The notes under the pieces are model-generated. The model was not told the origin of the DNA, did not search any database, and saw only the letters and a list, made by a program, of their open reading frames with translations. Position numbers and translations under genes: made by a program. From the NCBI RefSeq assembly GCF_037071985.1, contig NZ_JAXHDF010000009.1:132756-196755 (forward strand): a stretch of 64,000 nt of DNA, in the 5' to 3' direction. Positions 55,363-63,149 of this stretch are shown piece by piece. This DNA comes from Pseudogracilibacillus sp037071985 (GTDB lineage Bacteria; Bacillota; Bacilli; Bacillales; Amphibacillaceae). Each line of letters begins with the position of its first letter. The stretch's first letter is position 1.

Positions 55363-55722
55363 TTAATAATTTTCAGACATGTAATAATTCATGTAACTAT
55401 CTACATCCCATAAAAAACTGAATGCTTTTCTTTGCGTTAACTGCCCAGCTGTTTTTGTGTATGCATCAGCTACTGCCGGTCTGTAGTATCTGGAGAATAA
55501 TTCATGATTTTTATAAGCCTTTTCTATTCTTAGCAAATCATTGTTTTTGTATTCTACTCTTAACTCATTCCGGAGTTCCCGTGCTAAAGCAACAGTAGCC
55601 CTTTTATCTTCCTCGTACAACTTCATTAGTTTGTTTGCTCTTTCCATAAAATATATCATTTTTTGAATAACTAATTCATTTGGAATTTCATGAATTCCAT
55701 CAAATAATGGCTTACTCATCAT
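55363..55722 (-). CDS. Prophage hypothetical protein
   Basis: 119 residues, soluble and helical, with conserved-looking aromatic C-terminus FLWDVDSYMNYYMSE. ATG at 55722 has AGGAGTG upstream, preferred over 55740. Upstream lies TGTCGTATTATGG, the same sequence found before the next gene to the left. Confidence 0.55.
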   Translation of the reverse strand: MMSKPLFDGIHEIPNELVIQKMIYFMERANKLMKLYEEDKRATVALARELRNELRVEYKNNDLLRIEKAYKNHELFSRYYRPAVADAYTKTAGQLTQRKAFSFLWDVDSYMNYYMSENY

Positions 55723-55795
55723 TATCACTCCTACTTCCATAATACGACATTCAAGTAATAAAAACCTTCTTTTATAGGAGGATTTTACTGTTTAC

Positions 55796-55802
55796 TGTCG
55801 AA
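55796..55802 (+). promoter_or_regulatory. Spo0A-box-like heptamer TGTCGAA
   Basis: TACTGTCGAAATATATAAT lies 25 bases before the KTSC gene start; TATAAT-like bases follow, so it overlaps a probable promoter. Confidence 0.35.
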
Positions 55803-55826
55803 ATATATAATAAGGGGGAGAATTTT

Positions 55827-56033
55827 ATGAATATGCAATATGTAAGTTCATCAAATTTGGTAGCTGTAGGTTATGATTCATCTTCACAAACACTTAGAAT
55901 CCAATTTCATAATGGAACATACGATTACTATAATGTTCCCGCGCGTATCTACCATGGTTTAATGAATGCTAGTTCTAAAGGCAGTTACCATGCACAATAC
56001 ATTAAAGACGCCTACCGATATAGACGCCTTTAA
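55827..56033 (+). CDS. KTSC domain protein
   Basis: A 68-residue KTSC-domain protein: SSSNLVAVGYDSSSQTLRIQF and the FHNGTYDYYNVP segment, with the SKGSYHAQYIK stretch near the end. The family occurs in phages and bacteria with unknown (perhaps nucleic-acid-binding) role. GGGGGAG site before the ATG. Its stop overlaps, tail to tail, that of the BC1881-like gene. Confidence 0.85.
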   Translation: MNMQYVSSSNLVAVGYDSSSQTLRIQFHNGTYDYYNVPARIYHGLMNASSKGSYHAQYIKDAYRYRRL

Positions 56034-56182
56034 TCCTGATTGATGAGTATAATTGCCGGTCCGGTGAATTCCTTGGTCTCGTGACCGGTAGTTATACTTA
56101 TCTTTTCATATGGTTCTATTTCAATGTGAGTAATTCCTTCTCTGGCTTTTAATTCATTTGTTAAATCTTTGGTAGATAACAT
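56030..56182 (-). CDS. BC1881-family small phage protein
   Basis: 50 residues: MLSTKDLTNELKAREGITH... ending EFTGPAIILINQD. Matches the short BC1881 family of Bacillus phages from memory. GAGGTGATTC ribosome site. The stop overlaps that of the convergent KTSC gene by four bases. Confidence 0.75.
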   Translation of the reverse strand: MLSTKDLTNELKAREGITHIEIEPYEKISITTGHETKEFTGPAIILINQD

Positions 56183-56341
56183 ATTGAATCACCTCTTTTT
56201 TATTTAGTATCCGCAAATACTGAATACTTATTCGGATAAACCACCCACCACCGAATTATATAGTGCGTGAATGGTTCCGAAGGAAGGAAAAGTTTATGAG
56301 TAGGTAGCACGGTACTGAACCGCGCCGACCTCCCTCCTATT

Positions 56342-56620
56342 TTACGCATATGATTTTTCTCGTTTCAAGTCCTGCAATTCGTGGCACTTTTGGCATATTT
56401 GGCACAGCACATCATTTTTCATATCTCTTATTTTATTTCTATTAATCCCTAAATGATCAGATATTGACCGATAAGACATACCTTCCATCATGCAATCTAA
56501 TATGATTAAGTGCTTATCATTCGTTAGATAATCTGCCATCTGTTCAACTGTCCTGACCTTTTCTTCATATTCTTTCAATCTATTAAGTAATCTCTTTTCC
56601 CTAGCATCCATAGCATCCAT
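56342..56620 (-). CDS. Phage transcriptional regulator with sigma-70 region-4-like helix-turn-helix
   Basis: 92 residues; N-terminal coiled coil, then MMEGMSYRSISDHLGINRNKIRDMKNDVL, a helix-turn-helix of the sigma region 4/ArpU/RinA kind. In phages such a protein just before the packaging genes usually drives late transcription. Its place here, upstream of terS, fits that role. Function inferred. Confidence 0.65.
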   Translation of the reverse strand: MDAMDAREKRLLNRLKEYEEKVRTVEQMADYLTNDKHLIILDCMMEGMSYRSISDHLGINRNKIRDMKNDVLCQICQKCHELQDLKREKSYA

Positions 56621-56634
56621 TTCTGCATGACTCT

Positions 56635-56799
56635 TTAAATTAGTGTTAGGTTTAGGTAAGTAGCTTCTACACCATATTGAGCGATTCCGACAGAGCGATA
56701 ACTATCGCTAGTTCCGTAAAGAATATTTATTAATCTAGATACTTCTCTTTTCCTCCAATGGTATTCGTAAATAAGGCCCTCGATCTCCTTTTTATTCAT
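56635..56799 (-). CDS. Small prophage protein
   Basis: 54 residues from the ATG at 56799 (MNKKEIEGLIYEYHWRKREV...). Resembles small proteins encoded before phage late regulators. Overlaps the upstream gene by 8 bases. Confidence 0.55.
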   Translation of the reverse strand: MNKKEIEGLIYEYHWRKREVSRLINILYGTSDSYRSVGIAQYGVEATYLNLTLI

Positions 56800-56938
56800 T
56801 CCATCCTGCCCCCTCATCCCATAATAATTGTGCATATTTACTGCGTTTAATCGGCTTCTGTGGCTGCTTGATTCCTTTTCTCTTTCTCCATTCGCTAAAT
56901 CCAAACTTGATTCTATATTTAAACTCCCTTTTGCTCAT
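56792..56938 (-). CDS. Small basic prophage protein
   Basis: 48 residues, MSKREFKYRIKFGFSEWRKRKG..., strongly basic, AGGAGGG six bases upstream. Overlap with the next gene implies coupling. Confidence 0.55.
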   Translation of the reverse strand: MSKREFKYRIKFGFSEWRKRKGIKQPQKPIKRSKYAQLLWDEGAGWNE

Positions 56939-57029
56939 GCGATCCCTCCTAAAATAGAAAAGGACACCAAACAACGCTATTGCGTCATTCAGTGTCCTCC
57001 ATTGAGATGGTTGGACATTTCAATTCATG

Positions 57030-57506
57030 TTAATCTTTCTTTATTCGCTCAAATGCTTGTATCATCTTATTTTGTTGTTCTATAATGTTTGGAAACATAT
57101 CCATATGCGAATGGTTAGATAGTTCCTTCATTTTTTTACCCAATTCCTTCATTTGTTTTCTAGCCTCTGGAGAACCAATAAATTTATTTAATTCTTTCTC
57201 CTTAAGATGAACCGCCCTCGCCTCATAATCAGTTGCTGTTCCGTTGTCCACTTTGTCTCTCAACATTGATAATTCAGTAATAGTAATTTTACCTTCAGAC
57301 AACCTTTTATTATACAGCTTTCTCTCATTTCGTTTTCTTAATGGTTCATTAATATACTTTTGGAAAAGTAATATTGACTTTTTGACAACACCTTTGACAA
57401 TTCCTTTTATTAAGTAACTTAAAAGGTTAACTAATAGCCCGCCGATTACCGCAATTATTATCATGTCAAAGATACTTATATGAAAACTTTTTTCAAGATA
57501 ACTCAA
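57030..57506 (-). CDS. Membrane-anchored coiled-coil prophage protein
   Basis: 158 residues; N-terminal transmembrane helix (about 10-33) followed by a long charged helix rich in K/E. No family recognised. A hairpin with a GTGTCCTCC arm is found after it and again after the next gene's 5' flank, suggesting duplicated terminator or spacer segments. Confidence 0.55.
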   Translation of the reverse strand: MSYLEKSFHISIFDMIIIAVIGGLLVNLLSYLIKGIVKGVVKKSILLFQKYINEPLRKRNERKLYNKRLSEGKITITELSMLRDKVDNGTATDYEARAVHLKEKELNKFIGSPEARKQMKELGKKMKELSNHSHMDMFPNIIEQQNKMIQAFERIKKD

Positions 57507-57565
57507 AACTCTTCCCCCTCCTCCTCTTCCTTCTGTGTTCAGTGTCCTCCAGATGGCTGGTAGAA

Positions 57566-58363
57566 CTAATTAATTTTATATTCTTCTATAGTAAAACTTA
57601 TTATTTGTCTCTCTTCATGCATTTGTCGACTGTTTTTCTCTTTTTTTATTGTTATTTTATTAACCTTCATAGTATATTTTGCAGTATATGAATTACCAGC
57701 TATGTCTTTATAGTCTATAGTAAATACCAACATAGGAGCCATTAAGTTTGGTGTTTTTTCTATATAGGATAAATAAATATATAGATTTTGAAAAACAACA
57801 AATGACTTTGGTATTTTCACACTTAAATTATCTCCTTTATTTGTAAGATATAAAATTTCTTGTTCAGAAAAAAGTTCTATTGGATGATCCTCGTATAAAC
57901 CACTTATTTTATTTTGCGCGTTAATTAAAAATCCCTTTTTATTATATTCATCGATAAATTTTATGTCTAATATGTCGAAACTTTTCAATTTGGTATTTTG
58001 AATTACTTTTATTAGTTCATCATATTTGATTACTTCGCTTTTTATTTTAATATCTTTCGCAATTCCATTTGATAAATTTAAAAGAGGAATCTCAACATCT
58101 TCATATCTTAAGTTAAAATTTCCTGATTTAGTCTCATTCCAATTATTATAAATGAAATTTACATTATCAAAATTCACTTTTCTAGCATATGTCATAGCTT
58201 TGGGTACTATTAATGGTTCTAACGATTTATTAAAATGCTCTTCCTGTCTTTGAAGAGATTTTTTAGCAATGTCAGCAGATAATAATGCAGCTATAGCAGC
58301 ACCAACTGTTCCAGTCATACCAAATAAAGATATTAAAAAATAGCCTTGATCAAATATATTCAA
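57566..58363 (-). CDS. Membrane-anchored prophage protein with extended soluble domain
   Basis: 265 residues; one transmembrane segment at residues 8-30 (YFLISLFGMTGTVGAAIAALLSA) and a C-terminal domain of about 220 residues, mainly beta. It overlaps the XtrA-like gene by four bases. The architecture is common among phage-borne accessory or defence proteins, but I recognise no family. Confidence 0.55.
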   Translation of the reverse strand: MNIFDQGYFLISLFGMTGTVGAAIAALLSADIAKKSLQRQEEHFNKSLEPLIVPKAMTYARKVNFDNVNFIYNNWNETKSGNFNLRYEDVEIPLLNLSNGIAKDIKIKSEVIKYDELIKVIQNTKLKSFDILDIKFIDEYNKKGFLINAQNKISGLYEDHPIELFSEQEILYLTNKGDNLSVKIPKSFVVFQNLYIYLSYIEKTPNLMAPMLVFTIDYKDIAGNSYTAKYTMKVNKITIKKEKNSRQMHEERQIISFTIEEYKIN

Positions 58364-58557
58364 AACTCTTCCCCCTCTTCCCTCCTCATCCGTTTAACTT
58401 TCCCTTCATGTGTAACGATTCTGTATTCCCCAAACGGTGGGAGTTCTCTAATTTTCGCTTTCCCATCACAGATCACAACTACACAACTGGATGGTATTTC
58501 CATCATATCAAATTCTAGTCTATTTGTACTACTTAAATCTATATCCTGCCACCCCAT
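58360..58557 (-). CDS. XtrA/YqaO-family phage protein
   Basis: 65 residues with the family core VVVICDGKAKIRELPPFGEY and THEGKVKRMRREEGEEF. XtrA-like proteins occur in PBSX, skin and related elements; function unknown. A good marker for prophage identity. Confidence 0.85.
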   Translation of the reverse strand: MGWQDIDLSSTNRLEFDMMEIPSSCVVVICDGKAKIRELPPFGEYRIVTHEGKVKRMRREEGEEF

Positions 58558-58641
58558 AGCAAGACCCCTCCCATATATGATATTATCTAATTATCAGACT
58601 AGATTAGCTGGGAGGAACCCTAGCTTTTTTTATGTTTATCA

Positions 58642-58989
58642 TTAAATGAACAATGGAATGTAAATGAAAATTCCTAGTGCAATAATAACGGTTAGCAAAA
58701 AGATACTTTTCCACCTTTTTCTTTTCCAAAATAAAAGCGAAACAATGATACCTTGTAAAAATATCAACGAAGCCCCCAATATAACCATCCATACAGACCC
58801 AACAAAAGAGCCAATCACATTTACAATGATGCCAACAGGCATTAATGCAATTAAACCTATATAAGCAGGACTTCTTTTAATCTTTTGTACTATTTGCCTT
58901 TTTTTCGTCTCAGGAAAATTATCGTATTCAACTAAAGAAAGCCAACCGATAATGACTACTATCGCACCTGTTACAGTAACTGTTCCCAT
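58642..58989 (-). CDS. Four-helix membrane protein of unknown function
   Basis: 115 residues, hydrophobic helices at about 3-20, 42-58, 62-82 and 95-112. The ATG at 58989 follows AAAGGAGG. Similar in size to DUF5316-like proteins in Bacillaceae; not assigned. Confidence 0.55.
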   Translation of the reverse strand: MGTVTVTGAIVVIIGWLSLVEYDNFPETKKRQIVQKIKRSPAYIGLIALMPVGIIVNVIGSFVGSVWMVILGASLIFLQGIIVSLLFWKRKRWKSIFLLTVIIALGIFIYIPLFI

Positions 58990-59056
58990 GAAAAAACCTC
59001 CTTTAATCATAACTTTTCCAAGTACAATTCAGTTCAAACATAGGAAAATTACTTTT

Positions 59057-59230
59057 TCACACCATTTCATCAATCGTCATTTGATTTCTTTCAAATTCTG
59101 CTGCAGCTAACTCTCTTTGATGCTTCTTATAACAAACTGGGCCAAATCCACGTTCTAAGCTTATCTCATCTGCAATTTCTCGCCCGCAACGTTTACAATT
59201 CCCTGTATCAGACCAAATTTCGTTATCCAT
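59057..59230 (-). CDS. Small zinc-finger protein (DUF6011-like)
   Basis: 57 residues, MDNEIWSDTGNCKRCGREI... with C-x2-C and a later RGFGPVCYKKH, forming a probable zinc site. Common in phage early regions. GGAGTGATC ribosome site. Too short for most ORF callers. Confidence 0.75.
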   Translation of the reverse strand: MDNEIWSDTGNCKRCGREIADEISLERGFGPVCYKKHQRELAAAEFERNQMTIDEMV

Positions 59231-59364
59231 TAGATCACTCCTTGCTTTTTAAACGTATTGTGTACTTAATAGACTACAAATTAATTATTTGTTATTATTT
59301 CTCTAACAGTTTGTACTTTAAAAATTGACTTGAATTGCTTACGGCCGAAAGGAAATAGGTGTTT

Positions 59365-59634
59365 ATGAAATACTTAACATTTTTTATTTATCAGCTCATT
59401 TTATTTAGCGCAGCTATAGCTATTGACTTTTTCTCCCGTATATACATTGACAAGACGTTTAATTTCGCTAATTTCTGTGTAATAGGATTAAATATTCTTA
59501 TAGTTTTATTAATTGTCAACTTGTTTAATAGATTCAGTGATATTCGCCTTTTAAATAAGATCGTACTTACTATGTTAGCCTTTGTATCTGCAGCCATTTT
59601 TATTGGAATTACAATTGGTGAAATAATATTTTAA
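59365..59634 (+). CDS. Three-helix membrane protein of unknown function
   Basis: 89 residues from the ATG at 59365 (a GTG at 59359 is possible). Three hydrophobic helices. It is on the plus strand, opposite to its phage neighbours, as are the KTSC and Spo0E-like genes. Confidence 0.5.
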   Translation: MKYLTFFIYQLILFSAAIAIDFFSRIYIDKTFNFANFCVIGLNILIVLLIVNLFNRFSDIRLLNKIVLTMLAFVSAAIFIGITIGEIIF

Positions 59635-59738
59635 AAACCTCATATTTCCTTTACAATTTTTGGCTACTGCTCATCACCGAGAATCACTCTCATAAATCCA
59701 TAAACAAACAATCCTTGCTATTAAAGGTAGTCCGTAAA

Positions 59739-60038
59739 TCATAAGTCTTCCTCTTTTACAAATACTCCGTTAACCATCTTTCCATTACGATTAGCGATCT
59801 TTTCGTATGCTTCTTCCAAGCAGTCCTGTAAATCCATGTCGTTTTGTTGAGCTAAAATAATCAGCGCAACTACAACATCACCGATTCCGTCGCGAAGTGC
59901 GTTTTCATCACTTCTAGCGAGTGCTGCCGCAACTTCTCCGACTTCCTCTGTAACTTTTAAAAACTGTTTACTAGAATCTGCCTTATCCAAACCTTTACTT
60001 TTTGACCATTCTTCTACCTTCGTAACTAATTCATTCAT
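59739..60038 (-). CDS. MazG-like nucleotide pyrophosphohydrolase
   Basis: 99 residues: EEVGEVAAALARSDENALRDGIGDVVVALIILA carries the EExxE/ExxD metal site of the MazG/dUTPase-2 fold. Phage copies clean up nucleotide pools or alter ppGpp-related signals. Identification by motif. Confidence 0.85.
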   Translation of the reverse strand: MNELVTKVEEWSKSKGLDKADSSKQFLKVTEEVGEVAAALARSDENALRDGIGDVVVALIILAQQNDMDLQDCLEEAYEKIANRNGKMVNGVFVKEEDL

Positions 60039-60113
60039 TCTGCATCCTCACTTCCTTTGAATATTTTCATCCTTCATAGTGAAAACTAAAGAAAAATCCG
60101 GAGGTAAATAACT

Positions 60114-60281
60114 TTGTATAATCAACTTGAAAACCTATCTAACGAAATCGAACGATTAAGAGAAAAAATAAATGATCTTGTCGAAGCAAAAGGGCCGACC
60201 CACTCACAAGTGATTGAAATGAATCAAAAATTAGATGTTGTATTGAATGAATATGATCGCCTGAAAAAATCAAAATCTTAA
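60114..60281 (+). CDS. Spo0E-like sporulation regulatory protein (aspartyl phosphatase) encoded in the prophage
   Basis: A 55-residue two-helix protein read from a TTG start nine bases after GGAGG. The signature segment SQVIEMNQKLDVVLNEYDRL matches the Spo0E family pattern (S/T-Q-x-L-D with the downstream NxY), with Asn in place of Ser before QKLD. Spo0E proteins remove phosphate from Spo0A-P and so delay sporulation. It is isolated on the plus strand within the phage remnant. Recognition is by motif; activity unproven. Confidence 0.8.
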   Translation: MYNQLENLSNEIERLREKINDLVEAKGPTHSQVIEMNQKLDVVLNEYDRLKKSKS

Positions 60282-60294
60282 CTCAGCAAGGTGA

Positions 60295-60699
60295 TCATAA
60301 TTCCACAAACCTCCCTCTTTCCCACTTCACAAGCGTTAACTTATGCGGATATTTCTTATGAAAAAGCTTTTCCTTAATTTTAAATACCTGCGTCTGAACC
60401 CCTTTGACGTCAACCACTTCGATCGAGCCATCACAATGATGTATTTCGAAATCTCCTATGTAATCGATGGCTCGATGTGTTTTACCATCTTTCTCAAATC
60501 CGTCTAGCAATCTATACCTAGGTTGCACTCTAAAAAATAGAATTCCGCCCGCTCTTTCGCGTAATTTCAATTCTGAATAGTAACGCCCCTCATCAACTGA
60601 GTGGAACGTTAATCCATCTATTTGGACGTGTCTATTGTTATATTTGGTTCTCCTTCTCCCCATTTTCCGATATTGTCTAGCTGTCATTCGTTTCTGCAT
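60295..60699 (-). CDS. DUF1064-family phage nuclease-like protein
   Basis: 134 residues. The pattern FHSVDEGRYYSEL, RYRLLDGFEKDGKTHRAIDYIGDFEIHHCDGSIEVVDVKG..K resembles a PD-(D/E)XK fold: D in IGDFEI, ExVDVKG as the E-x-K. Found in phage early regions, probably acting on DNA junctions or ends. Overlaps the preceding gene by 16 bases. Confidence 0.8.
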   Translation of the reverse strand: MQKRMTARQYRKMGRRRTKYNNRHVQIDGLTFHSVDEGRYYSELKLRERAGGILFFRVQPRYRLLDGFEKDGKTHRAIDYIGDFEIHHCDGSIEVVDVKGVQTQVFKIKEKLFHKKYPHKLTLVKWERGRFVEL

Positions 60700-60896
60700 A
60701 GTTCCTCCCTGTCAAATTCCCTTGCTACTCTGCATTTCTCGTTAATGTAGACGTGCTCTAACATAAACACCGTACATTCCTCAAATGAACGCCCGTCCCT
60801 TGTCTTGTTTAAGCCAAGTTTGTACAGTTCATTGATTAAAAAGGTCTTACGGTGTGTTTCTTCTCTGATTTGCTGTTTTTCTGCTAAATCTAGCAT
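60684..60896 (-). CDS. Small phage protein resembling Fur-regulated basic protein FbpA-like
   Basis: 70 residues with TFLINELYKLGLNKTRDGRSFEECTVFMLEH, which resembles the short Fbp-like/phage family that is common in Bacillus elements. Match is by eye, weak. First clear gene at the right end of the remnant. Confidence 0.5.
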   Translation of the reverse strand: MLDLAEKQQIREETHRKTFLINELYKLGLNKTRDGRSFEECTVFMLEHVYINEKCRVAREFDREELCRNE

Positions 60897-60897
60897 T

Positions 60898-61066
60898 CTA
60901 GCACATCGTTTTCTTTAAACTCTATTTCTACTTTATAACCTTCGTACAGTCCATTCACTTCTGAACTCGCTATATTTTTGTGCTCTGGAAGTATAACCTC
61001 GCTAGGTTGGTTGGCAGAGGTAAGGAGTATAGGTGGTGGTTGTAAACATGGAAAAGCATTATTTAT
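60898..61066 (-). pseudogene. C-terminal fragment of a lost phage gene
   Basis: An open frame without a start codon ends SSEVNGLYEGYKVEIEFKENDVLEC at a TAG just before the next gene. Coding character (charged, no rare stops) suggests the tail of a larger early gene whose N-terminal part is gone. Probable right end of the remnant. Confidence 0.4.
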
Positions 61067-61078
61067 AAAGTTTTAGGT

Positions 61079-61670
61079 ATGTATAATGGCATGGCAAGTA
61101 AATCGTATGCATTAAGTAACCGTATTATGGCTGCTACTAGTAAAAGGTTACTCTTTTGCAATAAGAAACATGTTGCATCGTTTAATTATGAAAAAATCTC
61201 TGATATTGAATTGAAGAAGATATTAGGTGGACGTGAGTTAACGTTTCGTTACAATAAAAACAAGATTACATTAACTAATATCAGCGGAAAAAGCGATGTT
61301 GAAAAGTTATTCAAATTTGTGACTGATCCGAAATTAGATTATATGGAATTTAACAGTCTCTTCAAAGAAACAGAAGTTCCAATTAATGATGATGTAAAAC
61401 AAATCAAAGAAACAAAGTGTACTTGTTCTGCGTGTGGTAAAGTTTGGTTTTATGGAAAAAGAGGAAGCAATACATAACTTTGGGGAAAAAATAGAAAATT
61501 TTGGAAACTCTATGAGTAATACAGGGAAAGATATGATGTGTTGTGGTGGGTGTTTACCGGCAATCTTTATAACAAGCAAACAGGAAAAAGAAGTTAGGGA
61601 TTTAAATAAATGTCCTAATTACGGTTCAAAAGCCGTTAAAAAAGAAGTAGTTGTTCATGATGTTGAGTAA
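61079..61670 (+). pseudogene. PH-domain protein with C-terminal zinc-ribbon, frameshifted and truncated
   Basis: Frame 1 (61079-61477) carries a bacterial PH-like domain (SKSYALSNRIMAATSKRLLFCNKK...) and the first cysteine pair CTCSACGKVWFYGK. Removing one A from an A5 run near 61456 joins it to frame 2 (EEAIHNFGEKIENFGNS...MMCCGGC...LNKCPNYGSKAV). In relatives the last pair is CPNCGS; here the second Cys is Tyr. The N-terminus also begins abruptly (KVLGMYNGM after a stop), so the gene is decayed. It probably belonged to the host and was cut by the phage event. Confidence 0.7.
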
Positions 61671-61876
61671 GTTGTTAATATTATTAGTTAAATTTTATCA
61701 AAAATTTCTTTCTCCAATTAAACCGAAAAGAATCAGGTGTCGTTTTCATCCAACTTGTTCTCAATATGCAATAATTTCTATTAATAAGTATGGTCCAGTC
61801 AAAGGGATGCAAGACTATTAACAGGTTAAAACGGTGCAACCCATATAACACAGATAGTTGTATTGATTATCCTTAA
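61657..61876 (+). pseudogene. yidD: YidD-like membrane insertion factor, frameshifted
   Basis: Starts ATGATG overlapping the end of the PH-domain gene. Reads LSKLLILLVKFYQKFLSPIK, then CRFHPTCSQYAI..NKYGPVKGM, then needs a one-base shift at about 61810 to continue KTINRLKRCNPYNTDS to a stop at 61876. Full YidD is about 75-85 residues and this matches in length. The cysteines of the CRFxPTCS block are intact. Confidence 0.75.
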
Positions 61877-61959
61877 TTTAAAAATTTATACAGTAAAAAA
61901 GTGTGTAAGATTAATTAACATATTGCCCCACTATAAAGTAATTTATAGATGCAAACCGG

Positions 61960-62140
61960 ATGAATTCATGGAAACCCTAAGTCCTTGGATAAGGCGACCA
62001 TGAGCCAAGTCAAGCGAAGTCCTTCATTGTAGCTTGAAAGGTGCAACGCATAGGTAGTGAGGACGGACATCCAATAAACTACCCACGAGCGTCCGGCATC
62101 CCAAGTGGATGATGAGATATGCTGAACTTTATGGAAACAT
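61960..62140 (+). mobile_element. Probable group II intron remnant (domain I part)
   Basis: The stretch GGAAACCCTAAG...AAGGCGACCATG...CAAGCGAAGTCC...AGCTTGAAAGGTGCAACG...TAGTGAGGACGGACATCC...CCACGAGCGTCCGG resembles domain I of bacterial group II introns as I remember them. GGACG/CGTCC arms close one stem. No reverse-transcriptase ORF, domain V hairpin or GTGYG boundary is certain. It runs directly into the integrase frame, so it is a truncated fragment. Checkable with Infernal and the Rfam group II models. Confidence 0.45.
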
Positions 62141-62834
62141 AAAGAAGCCGTCTGTCGATTACAAGGAATCAAAAGTTTACAATACAGAAGAAGCTTATAA
62201 GCTTTTACAATGCTTGGAATCCGAAACAGAGGTACCGCATTGGCAGATTATAGTCAAATTAGCTGTTACAACCGGAATGCGACGTTCTGAATTGTTTGGA
62301 TTAGAATTTAAACATATTGATCTCGACAACAAAATAATACACTTTAGACAAGCGTTAACCTACTCAAAAGAAGAAGGATACAAAGTACATGAGATTAAAA
62401 AAGGAAGTCGAAGCGCTAAGCAAAGAGATATCATATTATCCGACGCTTTAATAGAACCGATAAAAAAACTCAAGCTGCAACGAAAAAAAGAAAGATTTGC
62501 AAAAAAAGAAGAAGAACTTTGGGGAAACGGGAAATATAATTTTATTTTATGTAATGAGGACGGAAAACCGTTTAATCCTTCATCAATGAAAAATTGGTGG
62601 AAACGATTTATAAAACGTCATAATTTAAAGTATATTAATATCCATGCTTTAAGACATACATCTGCCACTTTACTAATAAATGAAGGTGTACATCCGAAAA
62701 TTATTAGCGAACGTTTAGGGCACGCTGATATAAAAACGACTATGAATGTTTACGGTCACGCATTAAGACAGGCAGGTGAAATTGCTTCTTCAAAATTAGA
62801 TGATGTACTTTTTCGCAACAATGAAATACAGTAA
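62109..62834 (+). pseudogene. Tyrosine recombinase (phage integrase), N-terminal part missing
   Basis: A 241-residue ORF. The catalytic domain is intact: R58 in TGMRRSEL, H179-x-x-R182 in IHALRHTSA, H205 in LGHADI and Y215 in MNVYGHAL. Normal phage integrases are about 370-390 residues; the SAM-like core-binding and arm-binding domains are absent. The phage sequence seems to start at about KKPSVDYKES, after the intron-like fragment. Whether the product works alone is doubtful. It points towards the tRNA-Thr gene downstream, a usual attachment target. Confidence 0.85.
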
Positions 62835-62893
62835 AAAACATCAAAAAATAGAGGTTTGCCGTCAAAATGTCGGCATTTTAAATAAAATAAAAA

Positions 62894-62930
62894 TATAGCG
62901 ATTGCCGACAAAGTGCCGATAATCGCTATA
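62894..62930 (+). terminator. Hairpin downstream of the integrase
   Basis: Perfect 10-bp stem TATAGCGATT/AATCGCTATA around an internal GCCGAC repeat (GCCGACAAAGTGCCGA). Possible terminator or recombination-site hairpin. Confidence 0.55.
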
Positions 62931-62949
62931 CATCAATGGTTTAACGCTA

Positions 62950-63022
<73 letters not shown>

Positions 63023-63028
63023 ATAAAA

Positions 63029-63103
63029 TGGCTCCACAGGTAGGGTTCGAACCTACGACCGATCGGTTAACAGCCGATTGCTCTACCACTGAGCTACTGT
63101 GGA
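63029..63103 (-). tRNA. tRNA-Asn (anticodon GTT)
   Basis: Acceptor TCCACAG/CTGTGGA, anticodon loop CTGTTAA on ATCGG/CCGAT; discriminator G and CCA encoded. Confidence 0.97.
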
Positions 63104-63149
63104 ATATGATTCATATAAAAGTTAAATGAAGTTTTTGAAAATCAATTAA

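Noticed and set aside
61966..62172. 68-residue minus-strand ORF
   Set aside because: Antisense to the intron-like fragment; no ribosome site; probably a spurious frame of a repeated element.
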